The position numbers and the translations under genes are program-made. Of a stretch of 5,042 bases of DNA, positions 1 to 5,042 are shown one piece after another (the first letter of the stretch is position 1; every line of letters begins with the position of its first letter). The notes under the pieces were generated by a model. That model worked only from the letters and a program-made list of their open reading frames with translations, was not told the DNA's origin and searched no databases. The DNA is from Anaerolineae bacterium (GTDB taxonomy: Bacteria > Chloroflexota > Anaerolineae > 4572-78 > J111), in the NCBI GenBank assembly GCA_020433785.1, contig JAGRCC010000971.1, forward strand, positions 1 through 5,042, in the 5' to 3' direction.

Positions 1-4
1 AGCA

Positions 5-20
5 ACAAAGCTTGCTTTGT
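5..20. repeat. Short perfect hairpin at window edge
   Basis: ACAAAGC (5-11) and GCTTTGT (14-20) are exact reverse complements separated by two bases, so RNA could fold here with the inner pair opened to give a four-base loop. No T-tract follows on the + strand, so it is not a convincing intrinsic terminator. It may lie at the 3' end of an upstream gene: all three forward frames hit stops early (27-29, 31-33 and 41-43), so any upstream + strand gene could contribute only a few last codons here. Confidence 0.35.
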
Positions 21-33
21 CATTCGTAGTTAG

Positions 34-51
34 GTCAAAGTAAAATTTGAC
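34..51. repeat. Inverted repeat GTCAAA-N6-TTTGAC upstream of the kinase
   Basis: GTCAAA (34-39) and TTTGAC (46-51) are exact reverse complements around a six-base A-rich spacer. The right arm overlaps TTGACG (47-52), which resembles a -35 box, but no good -10 lies 16-18 bases downstream of it. The spacing and symmetry would suit a dimeric regulator site, including autoregulation by the NarL-type regulator encoded here. That is inference from symmetry only; no known consensus is matched. Confidence 0.3.
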
Positions 52-67
52 GCTCCAGACCTTTATT

Positions 68-95
68 TTTAGAGGCGCCGCCTGTCGGCTATACT
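68..95 (+). promoter_or_regulatory. Candidate sigma-70-like promoter for the kinase operon
   Basis: TATACT at 90-95 matches five of six bases of the -10 consensus. TTTAGA at 68-73, 16 bases upstream, matches four of six bases of the -35 consensus. Transcription would begin near 102, leaving a leader of roughly 75-90 bases before the kinase start. A competing -10 lies further downstream at 118-123. Prediction by eye from consensus; the host's own promoter preferences are unknown. Confidence 0.35.
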
Positions 96-98
96 TTT

Positions 99-129
99 CT
101 ATCAATAGAAATAGCGGTATAATTGATAG
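99..129 (+). promoter_or_regulatory. Perfect TATAAT box flanked by an 8-bp inverted repeat
   Basis: CTATCAAT (99-106) and ATTGATAG (122-129) are exact 8-bp reverse complements separated by 15 bases. The right arm overlaps a perfect TATAAT (118-123). No good -35 lies 16-18 bases upstream of that box. The geometry fits either an operator where a dimer would block the -10 element, or a long-loop hairpin in a transcript started from the upstream TATACT. It is the longest exact palindrome I noticed in this upstream region. The regulator is unknown. Confidence 0.35.
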
Positions 130-175
130 CCCAAAAGCGCACCAATAGTAAAACATACATGAATGGCAAACCGGT

Positions 176-2074
176 GTGTCGTCGCCAAAGATGATGAACG
201 TTGATAAAATGGATCAGCAGCATAAACCCCCTCTAAATGAACAGACCGATCTTTCGTCCGAAGAAGCGGAGGAGATTGATGAGAAAATTCAGTCTCATCA
301 GGTTACCAATGGCGAGCAGGCCGAACCTACGCCCCCAGCCGGACACGACCTATCTTCTACCCTGAGTCAGCTAAAAGCAGAGCAGGAAAACTTACAACTG
401 CTCTACAAATTGAGTCGTAGTCTCGTTAAGATTGTCGATCCCATCGCGGTGGCGCAAGACGCTTTGGCGTTGATTACCCAGGCCCTCTCCATTTTGCGCG
501 GCGAAGTTTTAGCCATAGACGAACAGACCGGTCAGCTTCAAGTGTTGGCCCTGGTCGGTTATAATGAAACGGCCCGTACACTTTACCAGGAAAAAGCGGA
601 AATGCGCTTGCAGCACGGTCTAGCCTGGCGTGTGGCTCAATCGAAAGAGGCTATCGCGCTACCCGACGTGAATTGCAGCGAATATTGGTTGCCCATTCCC
701 GGCTTAGACGATGACATTTGCTCGGCGGCGGCGGTTCCCATGCTGGCTGATGAAAAAATGTCGGGGATTATGACGTTGCTAAGTGATGAGTATCACGAAC
801 TCAATGAAGATCGGCTTGAGCTGTTATCGGCCATGGCTACGCAGGTGGCGCTGGCCTTACAAAATGCCGATCTGTTCGTGTCCGAACAAGAGGCCCGGTC
901 CACGGCCGAAGTTTTGCGCGAGGCCCATTTAGAGCTAACGAAATCACTTGATATTCACCATATCGCGGCCATATCGCTCAAATATTTAGACCGATTGACC
1001 CATTACGACCACGCGTCGGTGGTGTTGTGCCGCAGCAAAGACGAATTGTATTTGAGCGCCTACCAGGGTCATGATAAAAGCATCGAGCCGCGCTCGCTGT
1101 CGGGCCGGCAACTGCCGTTGTCAAGATATCCCCTTATTCAAAAAATCATCGAAACCGAAAAAACGCTGATTATCTCAGATACCCAGGACGAGCCTGAATG
1201 GCAGCCGGTTATTGTCGGTGAAGCCACCCGCAGTTGGCTCGGCGCGCCTTTAACCACCGGGCAAGAGACCATCGGCGTTCTGATTAGCTGTAAAACTAGC
1301 CCTAACTATTTTCACAATCAAGATGGGCGTCTGGCCGAAGCGTTGGCTATTCAAACGGCGACCGCTATCCAAAACGGTAAGTTGTACATGGAGGTGCAAA
1401 CCAACCGCAATCGGCTCAAACGGCTGGCTGATCAATTGATCACGCTCCAGGAAGCAGAGCGGCAGCGCGTTTCCCGAGAACTGCACGACGAAGCCGGCCA
1501 GGCTTTGAACGCGCTTAAAGTCAGCCTCGGACTTATTCGCGATGAACTTCCGGCTGAATTTGCCGCAGTGCAACAGCGGCTAAACGATGCCGGTCACCTG
1601 GCCGATCAAACCCTGAACCGCATCCGCACCATTTCTTACGATTTGCGCCCTCCGGAACTGGACACTTTGGGGCTAGATGCCGCTCTGGAGGAGTTTTGTG
1701 AAGATTTTGCCCAGCGCACCCGATTGAAAATTGAGTATGAAGGTTACGAATTGCCGGAACTGGCCGATGCGATCCGTATTAGTTTTTACCGGTTTTTGCA
1801 AGAGGCTCTAACCAATGTCGTCAAACATGCCGAGGCCAATGAGGTTAAAGTAACCCTTTCCCACAGCGACGACCAAGTTTGCCTGTCTATTGCCGACAAT
1901 GGGCGTGGCTTTCTAGTGATATTGCCCGCGCAAACCCACAGCGGGGCGCAAGGTTTAGGTCTTTTAGGCATGAGGGAACGCTTTGAACAACTTGGCGGCT
2001 CGATCAACATTACGTCGCGATTGGGCAAGGGGACCACCATCACCGCATGTGTTCCCTGGGAGATGGCGGCATGA
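176..2074 (+). CDS. Soluble sensor histidine kinase, GAF-GAF-HisKA_3-HATPase (NarL-system type)
   Basis: A 632-residue cytosolic sensor kinase; no membrane-spanning segment or signal peptide is visible. Residues 1-57 are polar, acidic and probably disordered; 58-86 look like a coiled coil. Two GAF sensor domains follow at about 80-232 and 256-402, joined by a charged signalling helix (235-258). HisKA_3 spans about 410-500, with phospho-acceptor His437 in RELHDE and a conserved RPPELDTLGL stretch at 491-500. The ATPase domain has the N box (Asn547 in EALTNVVKHA), the G1 box DNGRG (574-578) and the G2 box GLGLLGMRER (593-602). All catalytic motifs are intact, so it should be active. The ligand of the GAF domains cannot be told. 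Its stop overlaps the start of the next gene, a NarL-type regulator, the expected phosphotransfer partner. The start is uncertain: GTG at 176 has no clear Shine-Dalgarno, and in-frame ATGs at 191, 194 and 209 are alternatives; 191 is the more attractive by codon type. The domains are unaffected by this choice. Confidence 0.93.
   Translation: MSSPKMMNVDKMDQQHKPPLNEQTDLSSEEAEEIDEKIQSHQVTNGEQAEPTPPAGHDLSSTLSQLKAEQENLQLLYKLSRSLVKIVDPIAVAQDALALITQALSILRGEVLAIDEQTGQLQVLALVGYNETARTLYQEKAEMRLQHGLAWRVAQSKEAIALPDVNCSEYWLPIPGLDDDICSAAAVPMLADEKMSGIMTLLSDEYHELNEDRLELLSAMATQVALALQNADLFVSEQEARSTAEVLREAHLELTKSLDIHHIAAISLKYLDRLTHYDHASVVLCRSKDELYLSAYQGHDKSIEPRSLSGRQLPLSRYPLIQKIIETEKTLIISDTQDEPEWQPVIVGEATRSWLGAPLTTGQETIGVLISCKTSPNYFHNQDGRLAEALAIQTATAIQNGKLYMEVQTNRNRLKRLADQLITLQEAERQRVSRELHDEAGQALNALKVSLGLIRDELPAEFAAVQQRLNDAGHLADQTLNRIRTISYDLRPPELDTLGLDAALEEFCEDFAQRTRLKIEYEGYELPELADAIRISFYRFLQEALTNVVKHAEANEVKVTLSHSDDQVCLSIADNGRGFLVILPAQTHSGAQGLGLLGMRERFEQLGGSINITSRLGKGTTITACVPWEMAA
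2058..2062 (+). promoter_or_regulatory. Shine-Dalgarno that selects the ATG at 2071
   Basis: GGGAG lies inside the end of the kinase gene, eight bases before ATG 2071. It supports 2071 over the in-frame ATG at 2047, which would add eight residues atypical of a receiver domain. Confidence 0.7.
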
Positions 2075-2724
2075 TCCGGGTGATTATTGCCGACGACCAT
2101 CATATTGTTCGCCAGGGGTTGCGGGCCTTATTGGAAAGGGATAAGCGGATCGAAGTGGTCGGCGAAGCGGCGGATGGCCAGGAAGCGGTCGAATTAGCCC
2201 AAAAGTTACAGCCCGACATCGTCATTTTAGATATTGCTATGCCGCGTCTGGATGGAGTGCAGGCCACCAGCAAAATTATGGCCCTCGACACCAAAACGCA
2301 AGTCATTGTCCTGTCGGTTCATAACCGCCGTAAAATTGCGCAGCGCGTCCTCCGCAACGGAGCCGCCGGTTATTTGCTTAAAAATGCAGTCAACGAAGAG
2401 TTGATTCTGGCCATTTTGGCCGCCCGACGGGGTGAGATCTATCTAAGCCCGGAAATTTCCAAATCGATCTTAAATAATTTGTGGAGTTTAGAGCAAGAAA
2501 CCGGCTCAGATGATCTCAGCTTGCAGTTAACCGCGCGCGAGCATGAGGTTTTGAAGTTGATTGTTGATGGGTATACCAATAATGAAATTGGGGAGATGTT
2601 ACACATTAGCCCCAAAACGGTCAGTAAGCACCGCATGAATTTGATGACCAAACTCGGCGTCAATGATGTGACCGGTCTGATGCGTGTTGCCCTCAAAGAG
2701 GGTCTGGTTTTTCTTGATGAATAA
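2071..2724 (+). CDS. NarL/LuxR-family response regulator (receiver + HTH)
   Basis: A 217-residue transcription factor of normal length for the NarL family. The receiver domain spans about 1-120: acidic pocket Asp8-Asp9, phospho-acceptor Asp54 in VILDIAMP, switch residues Ser82 and Tyr101, and Lys104. A linker (about 121-150) leads to a LuxR-type helix-turn-helix at about 151-215, beginning LTAREHEVL and containing the recognition region SPKTVSKHRMN (180-190). ATG 2071 is chosen because it begins MIRVIIADDH as in relatives, has a Shine-Dalgarno eight bases upstream, and overlaps the kinase stop as ATGA. Translation is therefore probably coupled, keeping the pair in balanced amounts. It should be phosphorylated by the upstream kinase and then bind DNA as a dimer. 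Its targets are unknown; the symmetric sequences upstream of the kinase are candidates for autoregulation (inference). Confidence 0.95.
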   Translation: MIRVIIADDHHIVRQGLRALLERDKRIEVVGEAADGQEAVELAQKLQPDIVILDIAMPRLDGVQATSKIMALDTKTQVIVLSVHNRRKIAQRVLRNGAAGYLLKNAVNEELILAILAARRGEIYLSPEISKSILNNLWSLEQETGSDDLSLQLTAREHEVLKLIVDGYTNNEIGEMLHISPKTVSKHRMNLMTKLGVNDVTGLMRVALKEGLVFLDE

Positions 2725-2877
2725 CGCTGGCCTTCAGGCTACATTATATGGTTTTACTGGTCCGTGGCCTCAGCCTTAGCCTGCTAATGAGGTCATCTCC
2801 GGCTGAATAGCTACCCGAATAATATCCTTTTTGGGAATATAGTAGATAGTTACCCCATATCTTTCCCCTCTTAGCAA

Positions 2878-2893
2878 GCTATACTATCAGTAT
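2878..2893 (+). promoter_or_regulatory. Candidate -10 box with small inverted repeat upstream of the receiver-only gene
   Basis: TATACT at 2880-2885 is a good -10 match, but no convincing -35 sits 16-18 bases upstream (best is around 2857-2863). ATACT (2881-2885) and AGTAT (2889-2893) form a 5-bp inverted repeat over it. The octamer GCTATACT (2878-2885) also occurs at 88-95 in front of the kinase, and CTATCA follows in both places. If used, transcription would start near 2892, giving a short leader before the frame at 2929. Confidence 0.3.
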
Positions 2894-2918
2894 TACATCG
2901 CCAAAAAATTAACGAGAC

Positions 2919-2923
2919 AAGGA
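2919..2923 (+). promoter_or_regulatory. Shine-Dalgarno for the eight-codon leader frame
   Basis: AAGGA lies five bases before ATG 2929. It is too far (31 bases) from the receiver gene's ATG at 2955 to serve it directly, so it points to initiation at 2929. Confidence 0.6.
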
Positions 2924-2928
2924 TTACC

Positions 2929-2955
2929 ATGGTGAACTACAGGCCAACTGACTAA
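2929..2955 (+). CDS. Putative eight-codon leader peptide coupled to the receiver-only gene
   Basis: ATG 2929 opens the frame MVNYRPTD and ends at TAA 2953-2955. The last A of the stop is the first base of the next gene's ATG (TAATG), a classic reinitiation geometry. AAGGA is well placed upstream of this ATG, while the receiver gene has only a weak AGG 11 bases before its own ATG. Ribosomes probably load at 2929 and restart at 2955. No run of one amino acid or stem pair suggests attenuation, and the peptide itself probably has no function. The alternative is that this is a chance frame and 2955 is started weakly on its own. Confidence 0.5.
   Translation: MVNYRPTD
2940..2948 (+). repeat. CAGGCCAAC, copy 1, just before the receiver-only gene
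   Basis: The nine-base string is identical to 3522-3530. Here it lies inside the eight-codon frame, six bases before ATG 2955. Possibly coincidence, possibly a shared translation-initiation element left by an old duplication. Confidence 0.3.
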
Positions 2956-3374
2956 TGAATGAACCAATACGTCCGTCTAAGGCGATCAGTGTGGTTGTGG
3001 CCGATGATCACGAAGCAATCCGTGATGGCATTTGTGGTTTATTGGCCAAACAAGATGACATTAAGGTGATTGCCCAGGCCGTTGATGGTCGAGAGGCGGT
3101 TGAATTGGTTAAAGAATTACAACCCGATATCATTTTGTTAGACATTGGTATGCCCCATCTGGATGGATTTGAGGTCGTAACACAAATTCAACATCTTCCT
3201 ACTCAAGTCATTATCGTCACCATGCATCTACGAGCCAGCTACATTCGTTATGCCTTAAAGCACGGTGTCAAAGGGTACATTTTGAAATCGAGTTTGGAGG
3301 AAGTTATTGGCGCTGTTCGCGCTATCAGTCGAGGAAATAAATATTACGCCTCAGTAGTTATGGACCAGTTGTAA
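2955..3374 (+). CDS. Receiver-only response regulator (NarL-type receiver, HTH missing)
   Basis: A 139-residue protein that is nearly all receiver domain: acidic pair Asp17-Asp18, phospho-acceptor Asp63 in LLDIGMP, Thr89, Tyr108 and Lys111 are all present, so it should accept phosphate. It aligns along its length with the receiver of the regulator at 2071-2724, about 45% identical by eye count, which makes it a NarL-type receiver. It stops after the last receiver helix and a few linker residues (ends VVMDQL), where relatives continue into a LuxR helix-turn-helix. None of the three frames over the next 130 bases reads as that domain, so a single frameshift does not explain the loss. The only in-frame start is ATG 2955, since TGA 2949-2951 closes the frame just upstream. 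It looks more A+T-rich than the other genes. Possible roles are phosphate sink, relay intermediate or protein-binding output; none is shown. Confidence 0.9.
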   Translation: MNEPIRPSKAISVVVADDHEAIRDGICGLLAKQDDIKVIAQAVDGREAVELVKELQPDIILLDIGMPHLDGFEVVTQIQHLPTQVIIVTMHLRASYIRYALKHGVKGYILKSSLEEVIGAVRAISRGNKYYASVVMDQL

Positions 3375-3450
3375 TTATCGTCAAGGAGTCATTGCTTCCC
3401 TACTTCGCGGTCTCGCAAATGGCTACCACTTCATATTCAATAACCAATTA

Positions 3451-3475
3451 TTCGCTTACAAGCCCGAAGTTTTTT
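3451..3475 (+). terminator. Weak intrinsic terminator candidate after the receiver-only gene
   Basis: TTC (3451-3453) can pair with GAA (3466-3468) and GCTT (3454-3457) with AAGC (3460-3463) around a very small loop and a two-base bulge; alternatively TTCG pairs with CGAA. Six T residues follow at 3470-3475. The T-tract is good but the stem is short and imperfect, so termination here would be partial at best. The rest of the spacer 3375-3532 holds no gene that I can support. Confidence 0.25.
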
Positions 3476-3514
3476 GAAATGACGCCCAAGAGTCTATTTT
3501 CTAGCTGTGCCTAA

Positions 3515-3521
3515 TAGGAGG
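3515..3521 (+). promoter_or_regulatory. Strong but distant Shine-Dalgarno for the PAS-GAF sensor
   Basis: TAGGAGG is close to the full anti-Shine-Dalgarno complement, yet 11 bases separate it from ATG 3533, longer than the usual 5-9. No nearer start codon in the right frame exists. The in-frame ATG at 3551 is even further away, which favours 3533. Confidence 0.6.
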
Positions 3522-3530
3522 CAGGCCAAC
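3522..3530 (+). repeat. CAGGCCAAC, copy 2, just before the PAS-GAF sensor gene
   Basis: Identical to 2940-2948. It fills most of the unusually long gap between TAGGAGG and ATG 3533, ending two bases before the ATG. Confidence 0.3.
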
Positions 3531-3532
3531 CT

Positions 3533-5042
3533 ATGGAGTTAAGATACTTAATGACGTCAACCGATCTGCCCCCAGGCAGTTTATCCGACTCTGCTTTGCC
3601 GGAGTCTTTGTCCACCATTGCCGAGTTGTGGGAGGATAACTCGGCGCTCTTACGGACTATTATCGAAGAATCAGAAGACGCCATCTTTGCCAAGGACCGA
3701 GATGGACGCTATGTGATTATTAATTCAGCCGGCGCCAGAGTAGCCGGTAAAACCATCGCGACGATGGTTGGCCGAACGGACGCCGAGATTTTTCCGCCGA
3801 ACCTGGCTAAAGAAATTCGGGCCGATGATGTGGCGGTTATTGATACCGGGCAGTCCTATAGTTTTGAAAATACGATTATATTCGACCAATCGCCCCACAT
3901 TTTTCACTCGATAAAGATGCCGTATCGTAATTCTGAGGGGGAGATTGTGGGGATTATTGGGATCGCCCGCGATATTACGGAATTGAAACGGGCCGAAACT
4001 TCGCAGCGAATCCTGGCTAAGATCGGCGATATGCTTTCCACCTCGTTAGATTACGAGGAGCGACTCATCAGGTTGGCCCACCTGGCTGTGCCCCACCTGG
4101 CCGATTGGTGCGGCGTTGATATTCTCACTGAAGCTAACGTTGTCCAGCGCGTCGCGGTCGCCCATACCGATCCGGCTAAACTGGCTCTGGCCGATGAATT
4201 GTATCATCGCTACCCGCCTGATTGGAGCCAGCCCACCGCCGAGGCGCTGGTATTACAAACCGGGCAGGCCCAGCTTTATCCCCACATTACGGCTGAGATG
4301 GTTGAGGCCTCTGCCCGTGACGCAGAGCATTTGCGCCTGTTACGAGAAATCAACATCCACTCGGTGATGATAGTGCCGTTGACCGCGCGGGAGAAAACAT
4401 TTGGGGTGATGACCTTTATTTGGGCTGAGTCGGCGCACCGGTACGATCAAAACGATCTGGCTTTAGCCGAGGAAATCGCTCGACGGGCAGCCATTGCCAT
4501 CGACAATGCCCGCCTCTACAAAGCGGAGCACGATGCCCGCCGCGAAGCCGAGTTAACCGCCCAACGCATCGCCAGCATGCAATCCGTTACCGCCGCCCTG
4601 TCTGAAGCGATTACGCCCTTCGACGTCGCTCAAGTTGTTTTGGAGCGAGGGTTGGCTGTCTTGGCGGCTGACAGCGGCCTGTTGGGCCTGGTTGATGAGT
4701 CAAATAGCCAACTGGAGATTCTCCATTCCTTTGGCTATGATCGGCAGCGGCTTGCTATCTGGCAGAGCTTTCCCCTTACCGCCAACCTACCGTTAGCCGA
4801 AACTATTCGGAGCGGCCAGCCGGTTTTTATGGAAACGCTTGATAATCTGGCCGATCGATATCCCGAATGGGCCAAGAATCGCATCTCTGATCATCATAGT
4901 TTAGCGGCTTTGCCGCTGGTAGTGGAAGGACGGGTCACCGGCAGTATGAGCGTTAGTTTTGTCCGGCCTCGCACTTTTAGTTCAGAAACCCGCAAATTTA
5001 TGATTAGCCTGGCCCGCCAATGCGCCCAGGCGTTGGAACGCG
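3533..5042 (+). CDS. Multi-sensor signalling protein, PAS-GAF-GAF, truncated by the window end
   Basis: The frame is open from ATG 3533 through the last base, 503 codons with no stop, so the C-terminus lies outside the window. Residues 1-35 are a polar lead-in. A PAS domain covers about 36-152, opening with RTIIEESEDAIFAKDRDGRY and closing with the typical GIARDITELKRAE (143-155). The first GAF domain spans about 158-330 and ends in AIAIDNARLYKAE (320-332). A charged helix (about 328-350) leads to a second GAF domain at about 352-503, which is nearly complete at the edge (QALER). There are no membrane segments, so it is a cytosolic sensor. Proteins with this order usually continue into a histidine kinase, a SpoIIE-type phosphatase or a GGDEF domain; the output here cannot be seen. 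Sitting just after a receiver-only regulator, a histidine kinase is a reasonable guess, but only that. Ligands are unknown. Confidence 0.88.
   Translation, partial: MELRYLMTSTDLPPGSLSDSALPESLSTIAELWEDNSALLRTIIEESEDAIFAKDRDGRYVIINSAGARVAGKTIATMVGRTDAEIFPPNLAKEIRADDVAVIDTGQSYSFENTIIFDQSPHIFHSIKMPYRNSEGEIVGIIGIARDITELKRAETSQRILAKIGDMLSTSLDYEERLIRLAHLAVPHLADWCGVDILTEANVVQRVAVAHTDPAKLALADELYHRYPPDWSQPTAEALVLQTGQAQLYPHITAEMVEASARDAEHLRLLREINIHSVMIVPLTAREKTFGVMTFIWAESAHRYDQNDLALAEEIARRAAIAIDNARLYKAEHDARREAELTAQRIASMQSVTAALSEAITPFDVAQVVLERGLAVLAADSGLLGLVDESNSQLEILHSFGYDRQRLAIWQSFPLTANLPLAETIRSGQPVFMETLDNLADRYPEWAKNRISDHHSLAALPLVVEGRVTGSMSVSFVRPRTFSSETRKFMISLARQCAQALER

Larger units (their letters stand above)
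2725..2928. other. Noncoding spacer between the two regulator genes
   Basis: No gene is supported on either strand. There are weak stem possibilities: TGGCC/GGCTA around 2728-2741 with a TTCA loop, and two mutually exclusive pairings further on, GGCCTCA (2766-2772) with TGAGGTC (2788-2794), or TCAGCC (2770-2775) with GGCTGA (2801-2806). None is followed directly by a T-tract, so a terminator after the first regulator is not established. A -10-like TATACT (2880-2885) lies near the end. Whether the downstream regulator is in the same transcript is open. Confidence 0.5.

Noticed and set aside
2047..2070. Upstream in-frame ATG as start of the NarL-type regulator
   Set aside because: It would add eight residues (MCSLGDGG) not expected before a receiver, while ATG 2071 has a well-placed Shine-Dalgarno and an ATGA overlap with the kinase stop.
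1250..2103. Minus-strand frames opposite the kinase gene
   Set aside because: They are antisense to conserved kinase domains, lack recognisable domains and have no plausible initiation signals.
2728..2757. Intrinsic terminator after the NarL-type regulator
   Set aside because: The only stem (TGGCC TTCA GGCTA) is five pairs including a G-U, and the first T-run starts about ten bases later and is only four long.
3375..3505. Frameshifted remnant of a LuxR HTH after the receiver-only gene
   Set aside because: None of the three forward frames contains anything like the LTxRExEVL opening or the TVxxHRxN recognition region.
3392..3514. Open frame from TTG 3392 after AAGGAG, about 40 codons
   Set aside because: The gap from AAGGAG to TTG is only three bases and the translated sequence shows no recognisable pattern; it reads like noncoding spacer.
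3479..3514. Small frame MTPKSLFSSCA upstream of the PAS-GAF gene
   Set aside because: No Shine-Dalgarno, and it ends 18 bases before ATG 3533 without overlap, so it does not repeat the leader-frame pattern.
4116..4367. 83-codon forward frame inside the PAS-GAF gene
   Set aside because: It lies in another frame of a long, clearly coding GAF region and its translation is low-complexity, rich in Pro, Arg and Ser.

Overview
This window is a bacterial two-component signalling cluster with every gene on the + strand. The soluble GAF-rich sensors, the NarL-type partners and a base composition that looks to be near 50% G+C would fit an environmental filamentous or sediment bacterium such as Chloroflexota (Anaerolineae-like). 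That placement rests on protein style only and is tentative. There are no RNA genes, CRISPR arrays, insertion sequences or transposases that I can recognise.

Layout: 1-175 is an upstream control region with several short inverted repeats and two plausible -10 boxes. 176-2074 encodes a 632-residue soluble sensor histidine kinase (GAF-GAF-HisKA_3-HATPase). Its stop overlaps, as ATGA, the start of a 217-residue NarL/LuxR-type response regulator (2071-2724), so the two are an evident kinase-regulator pair made from one message. A 204-base spacer follows. Next is an eight-codon open frame with a good Shine-Dalgarno sequence (2929-2955), whose TAA stop overlaps the ATG of a 139-residue receiver-only response regulator (2955-3374) that has no DNA-binding domain. 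After a 158-base spacer with a weak terminator candidate and a strong but distant Shine-Dalgarno sequence, a second multi-sensor protein (PAS-GAF-GAF) starts at 3533 and runs off the end of the window after 503 codons, before any output domain.

How the parts may work together: the first kinase senses an unknown cytosolic ligand through its GAF domains, phosphorylates itself at His437 and passes the phosphoryl group to Asp54 of the NarL-type regulator, which then binds DNA. The receiver-only protein keeps all phosphorylation residues and could be a second target of that kinase, a phosphate sink, or a partner of the truncated downstream sensor. The window does not decide between these.

Most of this is familiar biology. 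The part most worth a second look is the start of the receiver-only gene: a tiny ribosome-loaded leader frame coupled by TAATG to a regulator that has lost its DNA-binding half and is more A+T-rich than its neighbours.
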